Under the pieces are notes generated by a model. That model saw only the letters and a program-made list of their open reading frames with translations, was not told the DNA's origin and searched no databases. Position numbers and translations under genes: made by a program. A stretch of DNA of 20,000 bases from Cristatella mucedo (lineage: Eukaryota > Bryozoa > Phylactolaemata > Cristatellidae), in the NCBI GenBank assembly GCA_009760855.2, contig WPIO01000159.1:572501-592500 (forward strand). The letters run 5' to 3'. Positions 8,264-17,589 of the stretch are shown piece by piece (position 1 is the stretch's first letter; every line of letters begins with the position of its first letter).

Positions 8264-9123
8264 TACCAGATCATTAGACCGGAGGTCGAGACTTGAGGCT
8301 GGAGGCGGACAAGATTTAACTAGTAGACTGATAGCGCTTCCCCAATTTCCGCTAGCTATCAGCATAGCCACTAACGCCACTCGGACGCTACGACCGGTCG
8401 TTCCGTCCGGTACGGCAGACAAATCTTCTTGACCCCGGACGTTACGGGGAGTCGCTCTAAATTGGGGATTGGCCTCGACTCTTGCTTTTGGTTTTGCCTG
8501 CCGTGCGCTGGACTCTCCGAGCAGGACACGACGTAATGGGAACTGTTTTTAGCGTTACTGTGCGAGCTAGTTTCGACACGTGGACGTCGGCCTCGTCCTC
8601 TCTTCGGATCCGATACTCCGGCGAAAGCGTTGCGAATTAGCTGGTTGCCGAAAGTGGGAATCTGCAGCTACACTTGAACTTGCCAGCTCCGCTCTGGACG
8701 TCGAATCTTTCAGGGTTTGGCGTAGATTCGTAAATCTTTCAGCACATCGGTGCGGCCAAACTCGCCGCACTCATATCCGATACTGGCAAAGTGCCGAGCC
8801 GCCTCTAACGCAAATACGGAGACCGTTTCGTAGCCGCGGATCTGGCCGAATACAGCAGGGAAGGCGTGCAATGCAGTCAGCCTTCGCTTTGCTGGAGCAT
8901 GGCATCAACGCCCCCTGTTGGGCGCGTAATAGCTAACCTGGAACCGCATACTGCTCGAATCGGGGCTCGCCGACCGTGAAACTGGCCACTGCAGCGAGGC
9001 CAAGGAGTGCAAACTCGGCTTACGGACACGACTAATTTAAAGAACAAGAAAATGGCGAGGCCGTATGACAACTGGTTATGGCGTGCAAGCAGGGAGTGGC
9101 GTGCTCGCTCGCCGAAACAGTTC
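8264..9123. other. Unassigned, partly CpG-rich stretch
   Basis: No gene is recognised. About 8440-8990 is CpG-rich, with open frames on both strands (plus 8580-8936, minus 8567-8770 and 8877-9143). They overlap and carry no known motif, as expected for GC-rich non-coding DNA. Confidence 0.4.
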
Positions 9124-9170
9124 AGCTGATTTAATAGCCTCATTTATATATATATATATATATATATAAT
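9124..9170. repeat. Related arm plus TA microsatellite
   Basis: AGCTGATTTAATAGCCTCATTTA differs at three positions from AGCTGATTGAACAGCCTTATTTA in the TA-rich element, and is followed by (TA)n at about 9146-9169. Here the arm precedes the TA run instead of following it. The unit may therefore be larger than the core, or this is a rearranged partial copy. Confidence 0.5.
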
Positions 9171-9217
9171 TAGTTTGTATTTTTATATCAGCATATGTTA
9201 TTTACAAAATATCTAAT

Positions 9218-9285
9218 GATTAATACGTAATCAGCTAATGTTTATATATATATATATATATTAGCTGATTGAACAGCCTTATTTA
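9218..9285. mobile_element. TA-rich palindromic element, compact copy
   Basis: GATTAATACGTAATCAGC starts the unit, (TA)n fills about 9242-9260, and ATTAGCTGATTGAACAGCC plus TTATTTA ends it. The arms AATCAGCTAAT (9229-9239) and ATTAGCTGATT (9260-9270) are perfect reverse complements. Apart from the TA count it matches 8042-8178 nearly base for base. No 33-bp flanks are present here. Confidence 0.65.
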
Positions 9286-9314
9286 TATCTCTGCTAATTA
9301 TAGGGAGAAAGTCC

Positions 9315-9363
9315 TCCGTCACGCGTCAAGATGGCGAACTTCCGTCACGCGGCAAGATGGCGC
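9315..9363 (+). repeat. Two 23-bp direct repeats carrying YY1-like CAAGATGGCG
   Basis: TCCGTCACGCGTCAAGATGG (9315) and TCCGTCACGCGGCAAGATGG (9341) are 26 bp apart, each continuing CG. CAAGATGGCG matches the core of the YY1 site (AAGATGGCGGC), which in animals occurs just downstream of the start site of TATA-less promoters and in some LINE 5' ends. This may be a small promoter or a 5'-end remnant; no transcript is shown. Confidence 0.4.
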
Positions 9364-9441
9364 ACAGTTGTCCTCCGTGACCATACTATGACTACTTCTA
9401 TGGCGCAGCGAAACGAGTTCACACGCAGTGAGCTCTCGTAA
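9331..9441 (+). CDS. Possible 36-codon small ORF starting in the YY1-like motif
   Basis: An ATG at 9331 lies in good initiation context (A at -3, G at +4), inside the first CAAGATGGCG. The frame reads MANFRHAARW at the start and ends SELS before TAA at 9439-9441. It is basic overall and resembles nothing I know. The coincidence of a YY1-type motif and a well-placed ATG is the only support. A frame this short easily arises by chance. Confidence 0.12.
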   Translation: MANFRHAARWRTVVLRDHTMTTSMAQRNEFTRSELS

Positions 9442-9503
9442 CGGCAGAAAAATCTACACGGCTACCACCACCGCTTGCAGTGGTCAGCAAAAGAGCGCCC
9501 ACT

Positions 9504-9573
9504 GCTGTAGTACTCGAACCCACGACCCGGGTGGCGAAGAGCGAGCCCCTCACCCCTGGGCTAAGACCCAGAG
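9504..9573 (-). repeat. tRNA-like segment (possible SINE head), copy 2
   Basis: On the minus strand, the A box TAGCCCAGGGG and the B box GGTTCGAGTAC each differ from the Pol III consensus at one position, with starts about 43 nt apart, as in tRNA genes. The D stem can pair (GCCC with GGGC) and the T stem pairs at four of five positions (GTGGG/ACTAC, with one wobble and one mismatch). No convincing anticodon stem forms. It is the best preserved of the three tRNA-like segments and most likely a SINE head. Confidence 0.55.
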
Positions 9574-10051
9574 GCAAAGAAGAGGCGCCAGCGAGCGGTA
9601 GTAAGACGTGCACAGCACAGCGGGGCGCGCATTTCATTCGCTGGCTCTTCGTCAGTAGATACCTGCGATTGGGCTACACAATAAAGGGTCGCACAAAATA
9701 CAGCGGCTAAGGAGAGGCGTGCGAATGAATCAAAGTTCAACACGACGGAATGCACGTTCGACATGTCAGTTTAACTTCCGAAACACTTTAGAGGAATTGG
9801 AAGCTCTGTGCCAAGGGCATGCAAGTTGCATTCATCACGTGGAAAAAATGCTGTAACCCCAGGCAGCTGAGCAAAGAATGTGCACGCGGCGAGCCCCTCT
9901 GGACGCGTCTGGACTGAATTAAACCTTTAATAAAACCTCAGAAAATTCAGTCGTACTATTAAAAATGAGCTGAAAGCACCCTCTAAAAAATCGACGCTGA
10001 ACGCACGAGCCGGAGCTGAGCCACTCTAGAAAAACCCTCTAGGTTTACCTT
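9574..10051. other. Unassigned stretch
   Basis: No gene is recognised. The motif CCCTCTARAAAA occurs around 9980 and CACTCTAGAAAAACCCTCTA near 10021. Homology to LINE A starts abruptly at about 10052. Confidence 0.4.
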
Positions 10052-10301
10052 GCGTCACGACATCCTCTGACCACATTCAAAAGGAAACTAAAAGCGCACC
10101 TATTTATTGCAGCATTTAGTAAGTTCATATGACTCGGCATTTATGTGCTTATGACGCGCTGACACCCTGCATGCTGCTACTAATCACACTTGCATGCTGA
10201 CCCTGTGCATGTCACACCTAACCATTTTATTCTCGTTGTTTATTGAGCTTGTTACCGCTGACCATTCGATCGTGTTTCCTTTGCAGCAAATGTAAAACAC
10301 C

Positions 10302-10377
<76 letters not shown>

Positions 10378-10425
10378 GAGATTGAGTTCTCTGAGGGCAC
10401 TTTATCGAGTGCATTATTATTATTA
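10052..10425 (+). mobile_element. LINE family A copy 4 with an internal (AG)n expansion
   Basis: It starts at TGCGTCACGACATCCTCTGA, equivalent to the TSPDLTTFK region of copy 1, and continues through CTAAAAGCGCACCTATTTA, the duplicated GCTGACNCTGCATG UTR motif, GCAGCAAATGTAAAACACC and GGGCACTTTATCGAG to ATTATTATTATTA (about 10412-10424). Inside the hairpin loop, where copy 1 has AGAAAGAGA, this copy has an (AG)n run of about 72 bases. Only the last 25 or so codons of ORF2 are included. Confidence 0.9.
10303..10374 (+). repeat. (AG)36 microsatellite
   Basis: An uninterrupted AG dinucleotide run between CCTAG and GGGGAGATTGAG. It arose within the LINE A tail, which naturally has AGAAAGAGA at this spot. 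Open frames through it on both strands (Arg-Glu or Ser-Leu runs) are artefacts of the repeat. Confidence 0.97.
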
Positions 10426-11477
10426 TCTATCAATTTGATTCTCTGACTCCGCTCGCCCACGGCAGAAACGCAGTGCTTCCGCACATCAACGGAGCCCAAA
10501 CTGGCGAGCCTGTCGAGTCGCTTCCGATGTCTCCATGTCGGATTTTCAGAACGAGGCAAAAGGCTCAAGGGATATCGCTCATTCAGCTTCACAGCGGTCC
10601 CGTGCTAAAGCGTCGAGGAGCGGCAGGACTGGATGTTAAGCATCCTTCGTCGACGACCTGGTACGGTTAGTAGCCGCGAGTCATCGCTTTTTAGCAGCCC
10701 AGCAAGCTGAATTAAGAGCTTAAGTTCGTATGCCTGGAGCCTTTGGCACTCTTACTCGGGAAGCCGACTCGTGTGCGTTCCAGAAAGCCATCCGCGAATT
10801 ACTGAGCGTGCGTCCAGCATCTGGCTAGCCCCAGCGGCCCCGTCGAACAGACGAAAGTTAATCTGAGCGCTAGATTCGCCGCCCAGAAGGCCCAATTAGC
10901 CCTTCATGAATGTTAGCTTATTAAAACTTCACTTCAACAACCGTGGCTCCTAAAGCCGTTCGGAGCCTCTTCCGTAAGCGGACTCTGAATTGGCGCACCG
11001 GAGGGCGGCACCTATTCCGGAAGGAGAGTCTGAATTGGCCAGCTGAAGGTGCGCAGACCAAAAAGGTCTCTTTATCCCCTCTAAAATAAATATTGATAAT
11101 AAATTATAGATATAAGTTATACTTACAAATAATTCTGGGAAATCTCAATAAAGGCGTTGAATGAGTGCCGCCGCAAAGCCTCTTTATAAGCTATTGCAAA
11201 GGAGAGTGGCCCTTTCGGCTGGGAGGGCGGTGAGATGTACCCCGAAGGCTACCTGCACGGCAGGCTTACGGAGCCCCGTCCGAAGTAGTTAATCTCTCAA
11301 GTACAGACGCCTGAAGCTGCCCGATGGAGGCCCGGAGCAGCCGGATTGAGGCTCTCCGGCCAATTATCTATCATTATATCATCATATCATCTTGGAAGAA
11401 ATTATCATTCCCAATTCCGCACGACCCCTTTAGCCTTGGTGCCGACGGCAGGAGTCGAGGCCTCTTATAAAAGTAGT
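10426..11477. other. Unassigned stretch with short dispersed repeats
   Basis: No gene is recognised. TCTGAATTGGC occurs at 10984-10994 and 11029-11039, each preceded by a TCCGNAAG-like block, and a similar CTCTGAATTTGCGCACGCGA lies near 12138. An AT-rich island sits at about 11080-11125. These may belong to an unknown repeat family. Confidence 0.35.
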
Positions 11478-11992
11478 CATAGCGATGAAAAATTCAAATA
11501 TTTCAATAAACTAAGAGAAATAAGTCTCTTTCAAGACACTTTGCAGATACTCTAAAGAAAACATGTCCTTATAGTCTGTGGTAACGTGCTCAGTGTCAGC
11601 ACGCATAATAACACAAAGGATACATCGCAAGAAGTCAAAAAATGCCATGAAAAACACGCACGTTTTTAGCTTCTTTTTAAATGTCGTGACGTCAGACGGA
11701 AGTAAGTTCCAGGCCTTGGGAGTATAGGACCTAAAGACGCGATTTCCAAAGGCCGTGAGATTGATTAAAGGGCGCCTTCGCGGTTTCGCAGCTAAACGAT
11801 ATGAGACAGGAGAGCCAGTAATACCGTGCCCAGCCTGATTGGGGAAGAGTTTGTTTGGTAGGCTGGAGCAAGAGAATGACAGGGCAAAAAAGTGAGGGAC
11901 AAAACCTTAAAGTCAGTTCGCTGCTTGATGGAAGACTGCCAGCGAAGGTCGGCAAAAAGTGGTCAATACCAACCCATTAAAAAAACGCGAAC
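11478..11992 (-). mobile_element. LINE family A-like copy, diverged subfamily
   Basis: Reading leftward, the C-terminal blocks appear in order. DLRWQSSIKQRTDFKVLSLTF is encoded near 11890-11950. After frameshifts come LINLTAFGNRVFRSYTPKAWN and LLPSDVTTFKKKLKTC (about 11640-11760). The UTR motif GTGCTGACACTGAGCACG is present near 11590. The 3' end has CTGCAAAGTGTCTTGAAAG and AGACTTATTTCTCTTAG near 11500-11545, aligning with the family A hairpin, but the second arm is degraded and no ATT tail remains. Divergence from the other copies suggests an older insertion or separate subfamily. Confidence 0.75.
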
Positions 11993-13460
11993 ACCATTTT
12001 TAGAGAGCCCGAGGGTACGCGCTGAAGGCACGCCGCTCAGCGGGTCTGTTCGGACCTGTCTGAAGGAATCGCCTCTTTGATGCCTTTAAAAATTATGTCC
12101 GTCCATCTTTGAAAAAATGACCCCTCAGGAAACCGTCCTCTGAATTTGCGCACGCGAGGGTAGCCGCCCGTTTTGCAGCCTCTATAGCGCCATCTAAAGA
12201 AAGTTATATGCCTCTCAGGAAAGAGCCAAAGCTGAATCTGCCCATCCAGGGCACGCTACCGATAGGCCTCCGAAACTGCTCTCTCAGCCAGGTCGCCTCT
12301 TCCTGGAAGCCTCGGTGGCGCTCCTGCCCAGGCCACGTGACCGACACCGGCCATAACTGGCACCTCGAACTCTGCAAGCAAACTGTAGCCATGCAGCCTC
12401 CACTCATGCAGCCATGCAAGCGCCGGTCGAATGCAAATGCAATCAATATTGGCCGGCACCTTAAAAATCAATCCGAATGTCTGAGTAAAAACACCTGGCT
12501 CTATTCAAGGCTGGCCATCGAGTGACTGACAAGTCAATACAAGCCCAGGCACGAGAGACGCGGCTTTGTTCGAAAGCCTGCTCTTAACTGACCTAATTCT
12601 CAGATTATCGTGGCTTATTGAACAAAACTAAATGCAAGGTCGAAGATTTTGAGATATAGGGTTCCCAATACTGTTCGAAAGCGTGTTTCGGCTGCGAACG
12701 ATTTTTTTGCCCGCACGAAAAGCAGCCCACGTAACGGGCGCCAGTCCGCAGGGCTGCTTTACTGAATGCTAGTGAAACTAGTGGCGGCGGCTAAACCAAT
12801 CGTAGAAGCAGCTTCAATGCACGCAGGTCTTTAGACCGTAGAAGAGCATGACAGCAATTGATACCACTCACACCTCAGCAATAATTTCTCGTGCTTTCGA
12901 AAACGTCTGGCTCAATGTTCCGTAGCTCGAGAGGGAGATCGCTGTCTGAGCAACGTACTGGCAGAAAGCTGGCGGAAACAAATAAATGATTATAAAATTT
13001 CTTCATACGATCTAAGCTATAGATCACGAGACGGTGCAAAGCAAAAAACGTACCCTTGAGTGGTAAATACCAAACTTGTGTATTTGCTCTGGCTCGGAGG
13101 CGCGAAACAAGCCGAACTGGCTCAACAAAGTCGCGATGTCCACGTAACCCAGACGATTCCTATCATAAAGTCAGTTCGAGTCAGCTCACATCGAGGCCTA
13201 ATGAATCCACATGGCCGGCGTAAAGTACGTCAATAAACATGCCCTCGGCACTCAATCTAATCATAAACTAGTCACGTCACGGTCTCATAAATTCCCAGTA
13301 CAACATCAAAGTGTCCACACCCTACCTACATCTTGAGCCTTAGATCTGGTGCTAGGGCTTCTGGACCAGCCGCTGCCTCCGGCTGCGGGTGCACGTCCGC
13401 CATTTGGGCGGTGCACTGAGCCCCACAGAATGTAATCTCTATCAAGACGCGTTACATTTG
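11993..13460. other. Unassigned intergenic stretch
   Basis: No gene is recognised. Open frames at 12208-12525 (+) and 12204-12471 (-) overlap antisense and have no known domain. If the tRNA-like segment at 13461-13524 is a SINE head, its body would run leftward through about 13200-13460, but I find no matching sequence elsewhere in the window. Confidence 0.4.
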
Positions 13461-13524
13461 TCCCAGGGCTCGAGCCTTGGTCATTAAAGGCGAGTGTCCC
13501 GCCCCTGGGCCAAACCCGGGCGGC
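13461..13524 (-). repeat. tRNA-like segment (possible SINE head), copy 3
   Basis: On the minus strand: A box TGGCCCAGGGG, then GACACTCGCCTTTAATGACC, then B box GGCTCGAGCCC. The box starts are about 36 nt apart, some 7 nt shorter than in a tRNA, consistent with a small deletion. The ACTCGCCTT stretch and GCCCAGG A-box form resemble copy 2 (9504-9573). The T stem pairs at four of five positions. It is read as a SINE head rather than a functional tRNA. Confidence 0.45.
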
Positions 13525-14302
13525 AATTGTTAAACGAGCTTGACCTCGCTCTGGGTAGCCGCAGTCAGGTTGTACCGGAAGACCACATCTTAAATGTTTC
13601 CACTGCTGGTTGCCGTCGTGCTCGGTGTAGTGTGGTCATGCCGCTCAACGGTCTAGTTTCCAGACGGGCGATACGCCTAGCAAAAATGCACGGCCACACC
13701 CCAGAGCTTTTGCAGCCACACGAATGACTCAAAGCCACTACAAAATGTGGTGTTGTCTATCTAGCAAAAGCTGTCTCGGCGCGGACGCGAAATGTTTGCT
13801 CCATCTCCTTGAGAAGTGATATGCACTGCCCTCGTCTGGCAGCCGCTGCCAGATCGAGAATCCACTCAGCTCACAATCCATCGCTGTGAAGTGCTGCTCG
13901 GTGAAGTGCGGCTCGCAGCAGGAGTGATTGACATAGCACTCCAGCCTCTGCAAGTTACTCCTCATGGGAAAGACTGCCGTTGCTCCAAGACGCCGGCGCT
14001 AGGTCGACCTACCTGCACGGGAGCCGAGCTCGTACCTTGCGTACCGTGCATATATGCCTGCCGAAAGCCGCTTTGGCTTAGGGTTCGCCACAGAAAACTC
14101 TCCTGCATGGTACCCACTAAGTCGTTGTGGCTTTGTGGAGTTACATATGGAGATGCATTACACGACATTACGAAGCGTCCACCGCACTGCTGCCGACGGC
14201 CACCAGGCACACGCAATTAACAAAGCTGCTGGTTTCACACCAAAGAGTCCTGGTACCCACCGGATGGCAGTAGCAGGGTCCTCCGAGAATACGCAACGAT
14301 AA
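13525..14302. other. Unassigned stretch
   Basis: The longest plus frame is 13816-14220 (134 codons), opposed by minus frames at 13738-13965 and 13962-14216. None shows a recognisable domain. I tested the minus strand against Ty3/gypsy RNase H and integrase motifs from memory and found no convincing match. Confidence 0.4.
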
Positions 14303-15037
14303 CAATAATAGCAATAATAATATTACATTCGATAAAGTGCCCTCAGAGAACTCAATCTCTTTCTTGGCATTTTACAATTGCTGCAAAGTAATCGCGATCG
14401 AGTGCTTAATCGTAGCATGCTCAATAAACATCGAGAATAAAATGGTTAGGGGTGACATGCACAGGGTCAGCATGCAAGTGTGGTTAGTGGCAGCTTCAAC
14501 AGTGTCAGCACCCATACGCACATAAAGAACGAATCGCTGCGACCCACTAAACGCTGTCATGAATATATGCGTTTTTAATTTATTTTTAAATGTGGAAAAG
14601 TCAGATGTCGTGACGCAGGTCGGGAGCGAGTTCCAGGCTTTGGGAGCACGCGAACTAAAAGCACGGTCTCCAAAGGGCTTGAGGTTTGTACGAGTTATAG
14701 GTGAAGAGTTCGGTTGCGAAATGCGGGTGTTACGATGGTTAGCTTGGTGGGGGAGTAATTAGATATATCTAAAAGGTATGCTGGAGCCAAAGAGTGAAGG
14801 GACCTAAAAGTGAGTGACAAAACCTTGAATTCGAAGAGTTGCTTGACTGAGAGCCAGTGCAGGTCGGCGAGAAGTGGTGTGATGTGGCAACTGCGACGCT
14901 CACGACAGACAAGCCTAGCTGCACAGTTTTGCACTGGCCGTAAACGCCTGATTGCAGAGGCCAGTAGGCCAGCAAGCAGTGAGTTACAGAAGTCGAGACG
15001 GAATGTCACGAATGATGCAACTCGTTCGCCATCTCCT
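14303..15037 (-). mobile_element. LINE family A copy 5, longest family A copy
   Basis: It runs right to left from a 5' truncation at about 15037, through coding remains, the 3' UTR with the duplicated TGACNCTGTGCATG motif (about 14450-14515), and the terminal hairpin (about 14335-14375) to an imperfect (ATT)n tail at 14303-14325. In the hairpin one arm has become AAATGCC against GGCACTT, so one pair is weakened. Confidence 0.9.
14545..15033 (-). pseudogene. LINE family A ORF2 C-terminal remnant
   Basis: The frame opens ERVASFVTFRLDFCNSLLAG (about 14970-15027) and continues RRLRPVQNCAARLVCRER, HITPLLADLHWLSVKQ, LFEFKVLSLTFRSLHSLAPA and RNRTLHL, then stops at 14695. A one-base frameshift near 14708-14716 lets the family frame resume as PITRTNLKPFGDRAF, APKAWNSLPTCVTTSDFSTF and NKLKTHIFMTAFSGSQ. 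These are the classic post-palm blocks of Jockey/CR1/L2-like RT proteins. No catalytic motif is included. With one frameshift it is among the better preserved remnants here, but it is not functional. Confidence 0.88.
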
Positions 15038-15299
15038 GGACGCTAGCTAGCATCGAGCGGCGAGCCACTGCCGTGACGGCTAGCTCTAGGTTTTACGTAG
15101 CTACAAGCCATCCGCTAACAGCCTACGATAGGAAAATACCCAGCTAATTGTCTGCAGCACGAAACAGCCTGTCGTTTCTTCCGAAGCCCTTCGAGGGCCC
15201 TGATTGAATTATTGAGATGCCACAATAGCTCGCCGTCGTGTCGCCGCATCCGAAGTCCCAATGCACGACCGTTCAGCGACAGCATGCATGGCTTGGCTA
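15038..15299. other. Unassigned spacer
   Basis: Lies between LINE A copy 5 and the gypsy-like RT remnant. I see nothing recognisable. Confidence 0.4.
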
Positions 15300-15581
15300 C
15301 TAGACAAAAGCGCTGCAGTAATTCGCCGACTCGTTAGTTGTGCTGACTATGGTGTCGTCCTCGAAGGAATCGCTTCTCCAGCGAACGAGCGGATCCAAGG
15401 GCCGAAATTTGTGTCCACCCGCCGTCATTATTGTAGTGGCCACATGCTGGCCAGAAACAAAAATACGTCGAGCAACAGTGTTTACTCTTAAATTCTGCAA
15501 CCGTCGATGCCGCAGCGATGGGTGAGCGTATATTTGCTGATAGGCCTCGCCTAGGTCAATCAGGCTACAGCACTCATCCAC
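15300..15581 (-). pseudogene. Ty3/gypsy-type reverse transcriptase fragment, decayed
   Basis: The 93-codon frame starts with CCSLIDLGEAYQQIYAHPS (residues 4-22), which matches RT motif A of Ty3/gypsy elements (the catalytic Asp in a DLxxAYxQI context). Residues 73-83, FEDDTIVSTTN, match the YxDD catalytic box and the following strand. The spacing of about 66 residues between the first Asp and the DD pair is near that of gypsy RTs. The motif between them (LPFG..SAP) is unrecognisable, and the position before EDD is Phe rather than Tyr. No LTRs, integrase or protease are identified. Sequence at 15574-15837 on the same strand may be upstream pol but matches nothing firmly. Confidence 0.55.
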
Positions 15582-16439
15582 GCGAGCTCATCGCCGGCTC
15601 TATTCTATTCACTCTATTCTTCCCCAGTATGCACTGCAGCTCATGTGAGCTGAATAATGCCTGAGCACTCTCTTGCAAACGACGCCAGCCACCCAAGCCG
15701 TATCCACTCCTCCATACCGGCCTCATATTCGTCTCCAGTGGACGTGGCAATGTTATAAGAAGCGATCCGATTCGTCCGACTGGGGCTGCTGGCACCGTCT
15801 TGCTAAATCCATGCCGTGGTTTACTCACCGTAAGCAAACTCGGCGATAAAGTCCATATCGGTCATCGACGCGTCCCTAGCAGCCGTCAAACCGGTGCCTA
15901 ATAGCACATCGTTATAGGGACAGAAGCCTAGGGCGCATCGCCACAAAACTTCGCGTCCTTGCCGTCAGCGCCGACTTGCACGCCTCCGATATTCATGCAG
16001 TGCCAACATCGGCACGGACGTGAGGATAATCTACCGCAGCTCCTAGGGGGCCTAGATCAATATTCTCAGTTATTAGAATCGTTACGGCAGTTTCACTTTT
16101 CACCTTGCACCGAAGATTACCCGAGATACACCGCCTTGCTATCACTCGATACAATGTATTCTCATTTAGAAGAGAGTCGGTGCATACGTAGTCAAGGCAA
16201 CGTGCAGCCGTGCAAGGAGATGCAGAAAGGAAAGAGCAGCAGCAGCAGGAGGGGGGCACACTTAGTCAGTGGCACGTCGTCGACCTGCACAGCGTGGCCT
16301 CCTAACGTCGGTCGAGGAACTGGGTGGGTCCAGTCTTCTCGACTCAAGCTTCAACGGCGTTCTGCGAAGCTTGCTGGCACCGAGGCTAAACGACCGGCTA
16401 TGCGAGGCAATTCAGAGACCAGGGCCATGCCCGTATCTC
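15582..16439. other. Unassigned stretch upstream of the gypsy-like RT
   Basis: Open frames run on both strands, including the longest in the window (15959-16504 +, 181 codons). That frame lacks any recognisable domain and runs into the 3' end of a LINE B copy, so it is unlikely to be a gene. A short AGC run lies near 16227-16243. The minus strand could hold further decayed gypsy sequence. Confidence 0.35.
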
Positions 16440-16884
16440 CTCCGTCTGTAGCTACACAAAGCCACAAGGATCAGTTAGAAATGTTAACGAGAAGTTTTCT
16501 ATAGCTAGCTTAAAAAGCGTAAGCGGCTTTCTGTGCACTCACGGTAGCCATTCGACGTCATCTCACGCGTGAAGAGAAATTGAGAAGCGTAGCTTAGTCA
16601 GCAGGGCAGTCGAGAAAGTGAGAAGCATGGAAGTAGCAGCTCAGGACGGCTGCAAAGGCTGTGCCCCAGTCCGCAAGCAGGAGAATAGATATCCCCACGT
16701 AAGAATTGTGGGAGTGAGCTCCTTAGTCTAGGACCTGCAAAGCTAAAGCTTCTGTCGCTAACGGTTTTAAGCATGGCAGTGAAACAGCTAATGAATTGTA
16801 CACAGAGGACCCGAGGGCACGGTGATGCTGAAACTGGTGCAGCAGTTCAGGTAAGTATGAAGGAGCCAAGCCACAGCGGGCCTT
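16440..16884 (-). mobile_element. LINE family B copy 2, 3' end
   Basis: It matches copy 1 from the 3' end (CCGTCTGTAGCTACACAA at about 16443) rightward through GTAAGAATTGTGGGAGTG, AAAGCTTCTGTCGCTAACGG and AAACTGGTGCAGCAGTTCAG to AGCCACAGCGGGCC near 16882, where homology stops. It covers the 3' UTR and about the last 90 codons, with frameshifts throughout. An ATTATTATTATTATTA run at 16887-16904 directly abuts the 5' truncation. Confidence 0.85.
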
Positions 16885-17589
16885 ATTAGTATTATTATTA
16901 TTATTAGCTTAAAGTCACAATAGGCCATACAAACCTTATATAAGTATTCCAAATGCCCAAGCTACGAGCCGCAGGGTGTGAAAAGCTGGGTACAAACTAG
17001 GCTCAGCGTATACCGTAGGTCTACAGGCCCATGCCGTCCTCAGTGCATCGCTTTTCGAACCAAATTTCAAGCTCGAGGCACTAGTCGAATGACGTAAGCG
17101 TTGCATTCGCTCACAACAATATGTTTCTTAAATGGCTTTTTTGCACGAAAACGTCGTTCTTTGGCAGGAGGTTCACTAAGTTGGGAATGGGGAGTGAGGG
17201 AGGGCTTAGATAGAGACCACTTGCACCACCTCAGCTGTCACGATGGCCAACCGGAGTGCTGGTGCCTGGCCTAAATAAGTAACAGACGACTCAGTTGATG
17301 CCGTGAGGCTCAGTTCAGAGGGATGCCAGCACGGAAGAGATGAACAAAACTGACCAGAGCCAGTCTTACGTGCTGAGGGCACCAGTGGTCCTGGTCCCTC
17401 CCACAGGAAGCACAATTCCGTGGCCGAGGCCAAGGATTGCAACCTTGCAATCGCGACTGCATGACAGTATGCCTGACGGTATACAAATATGTACACTAAC
17501 TGCTCTGTGTGCACACCGTATGAGGTGCTGTGCAACATCAAATGCACCGACAGCCGCAGCTGCTGCTAATGTTGGCAAATATGACCGGC
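16885..17589. other. Unassigned stretch with short (ATT)n
   Basis: It begins with an (ATT)n run to about 16905. The remainder has overlapping frames on both strands (minus 17206-17547, plus 17340-17639) with no recognised motif. The expected upstream RT fingers sequence for the fragment at 17590 was not found here. Confidence 0.4.

Noticed and set aside
8580-8936. 118-codon plus-strand frame
   Set aside because: GC-rich context, overlapping antisense frames, no domain.
9504-9573. Functional tRNA gene
   Set aside because: A and B boxes are present but no convincing anticodon stem or acceptor stem forms; read as a SINE head or pseudo-tRNA.
10227-10592. Frames with Arg-Glu or Ser-Leu repeats
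   Set aside because: Produced by the (AG)36 microsatellite within a LINE tail, not protein genes.
12208-12525. 105-codon plus-strand frame
   Set aside because: No domain, and antisense frames of similar length exist over the same bases.
13816-14220. 134-codon plus-strand frame and its antisense frames
   Set aside because: I tried to read the minus strand as gypsy RNase H or integrase and found no motif; no coding support on either strand.
15959-16504. Longest open frame (181 codons, +)
   Set aside because: No recognisable domain, antisense frames overlap it, and its end runs into the 3' end of LINE B copy 2. Likely chance.
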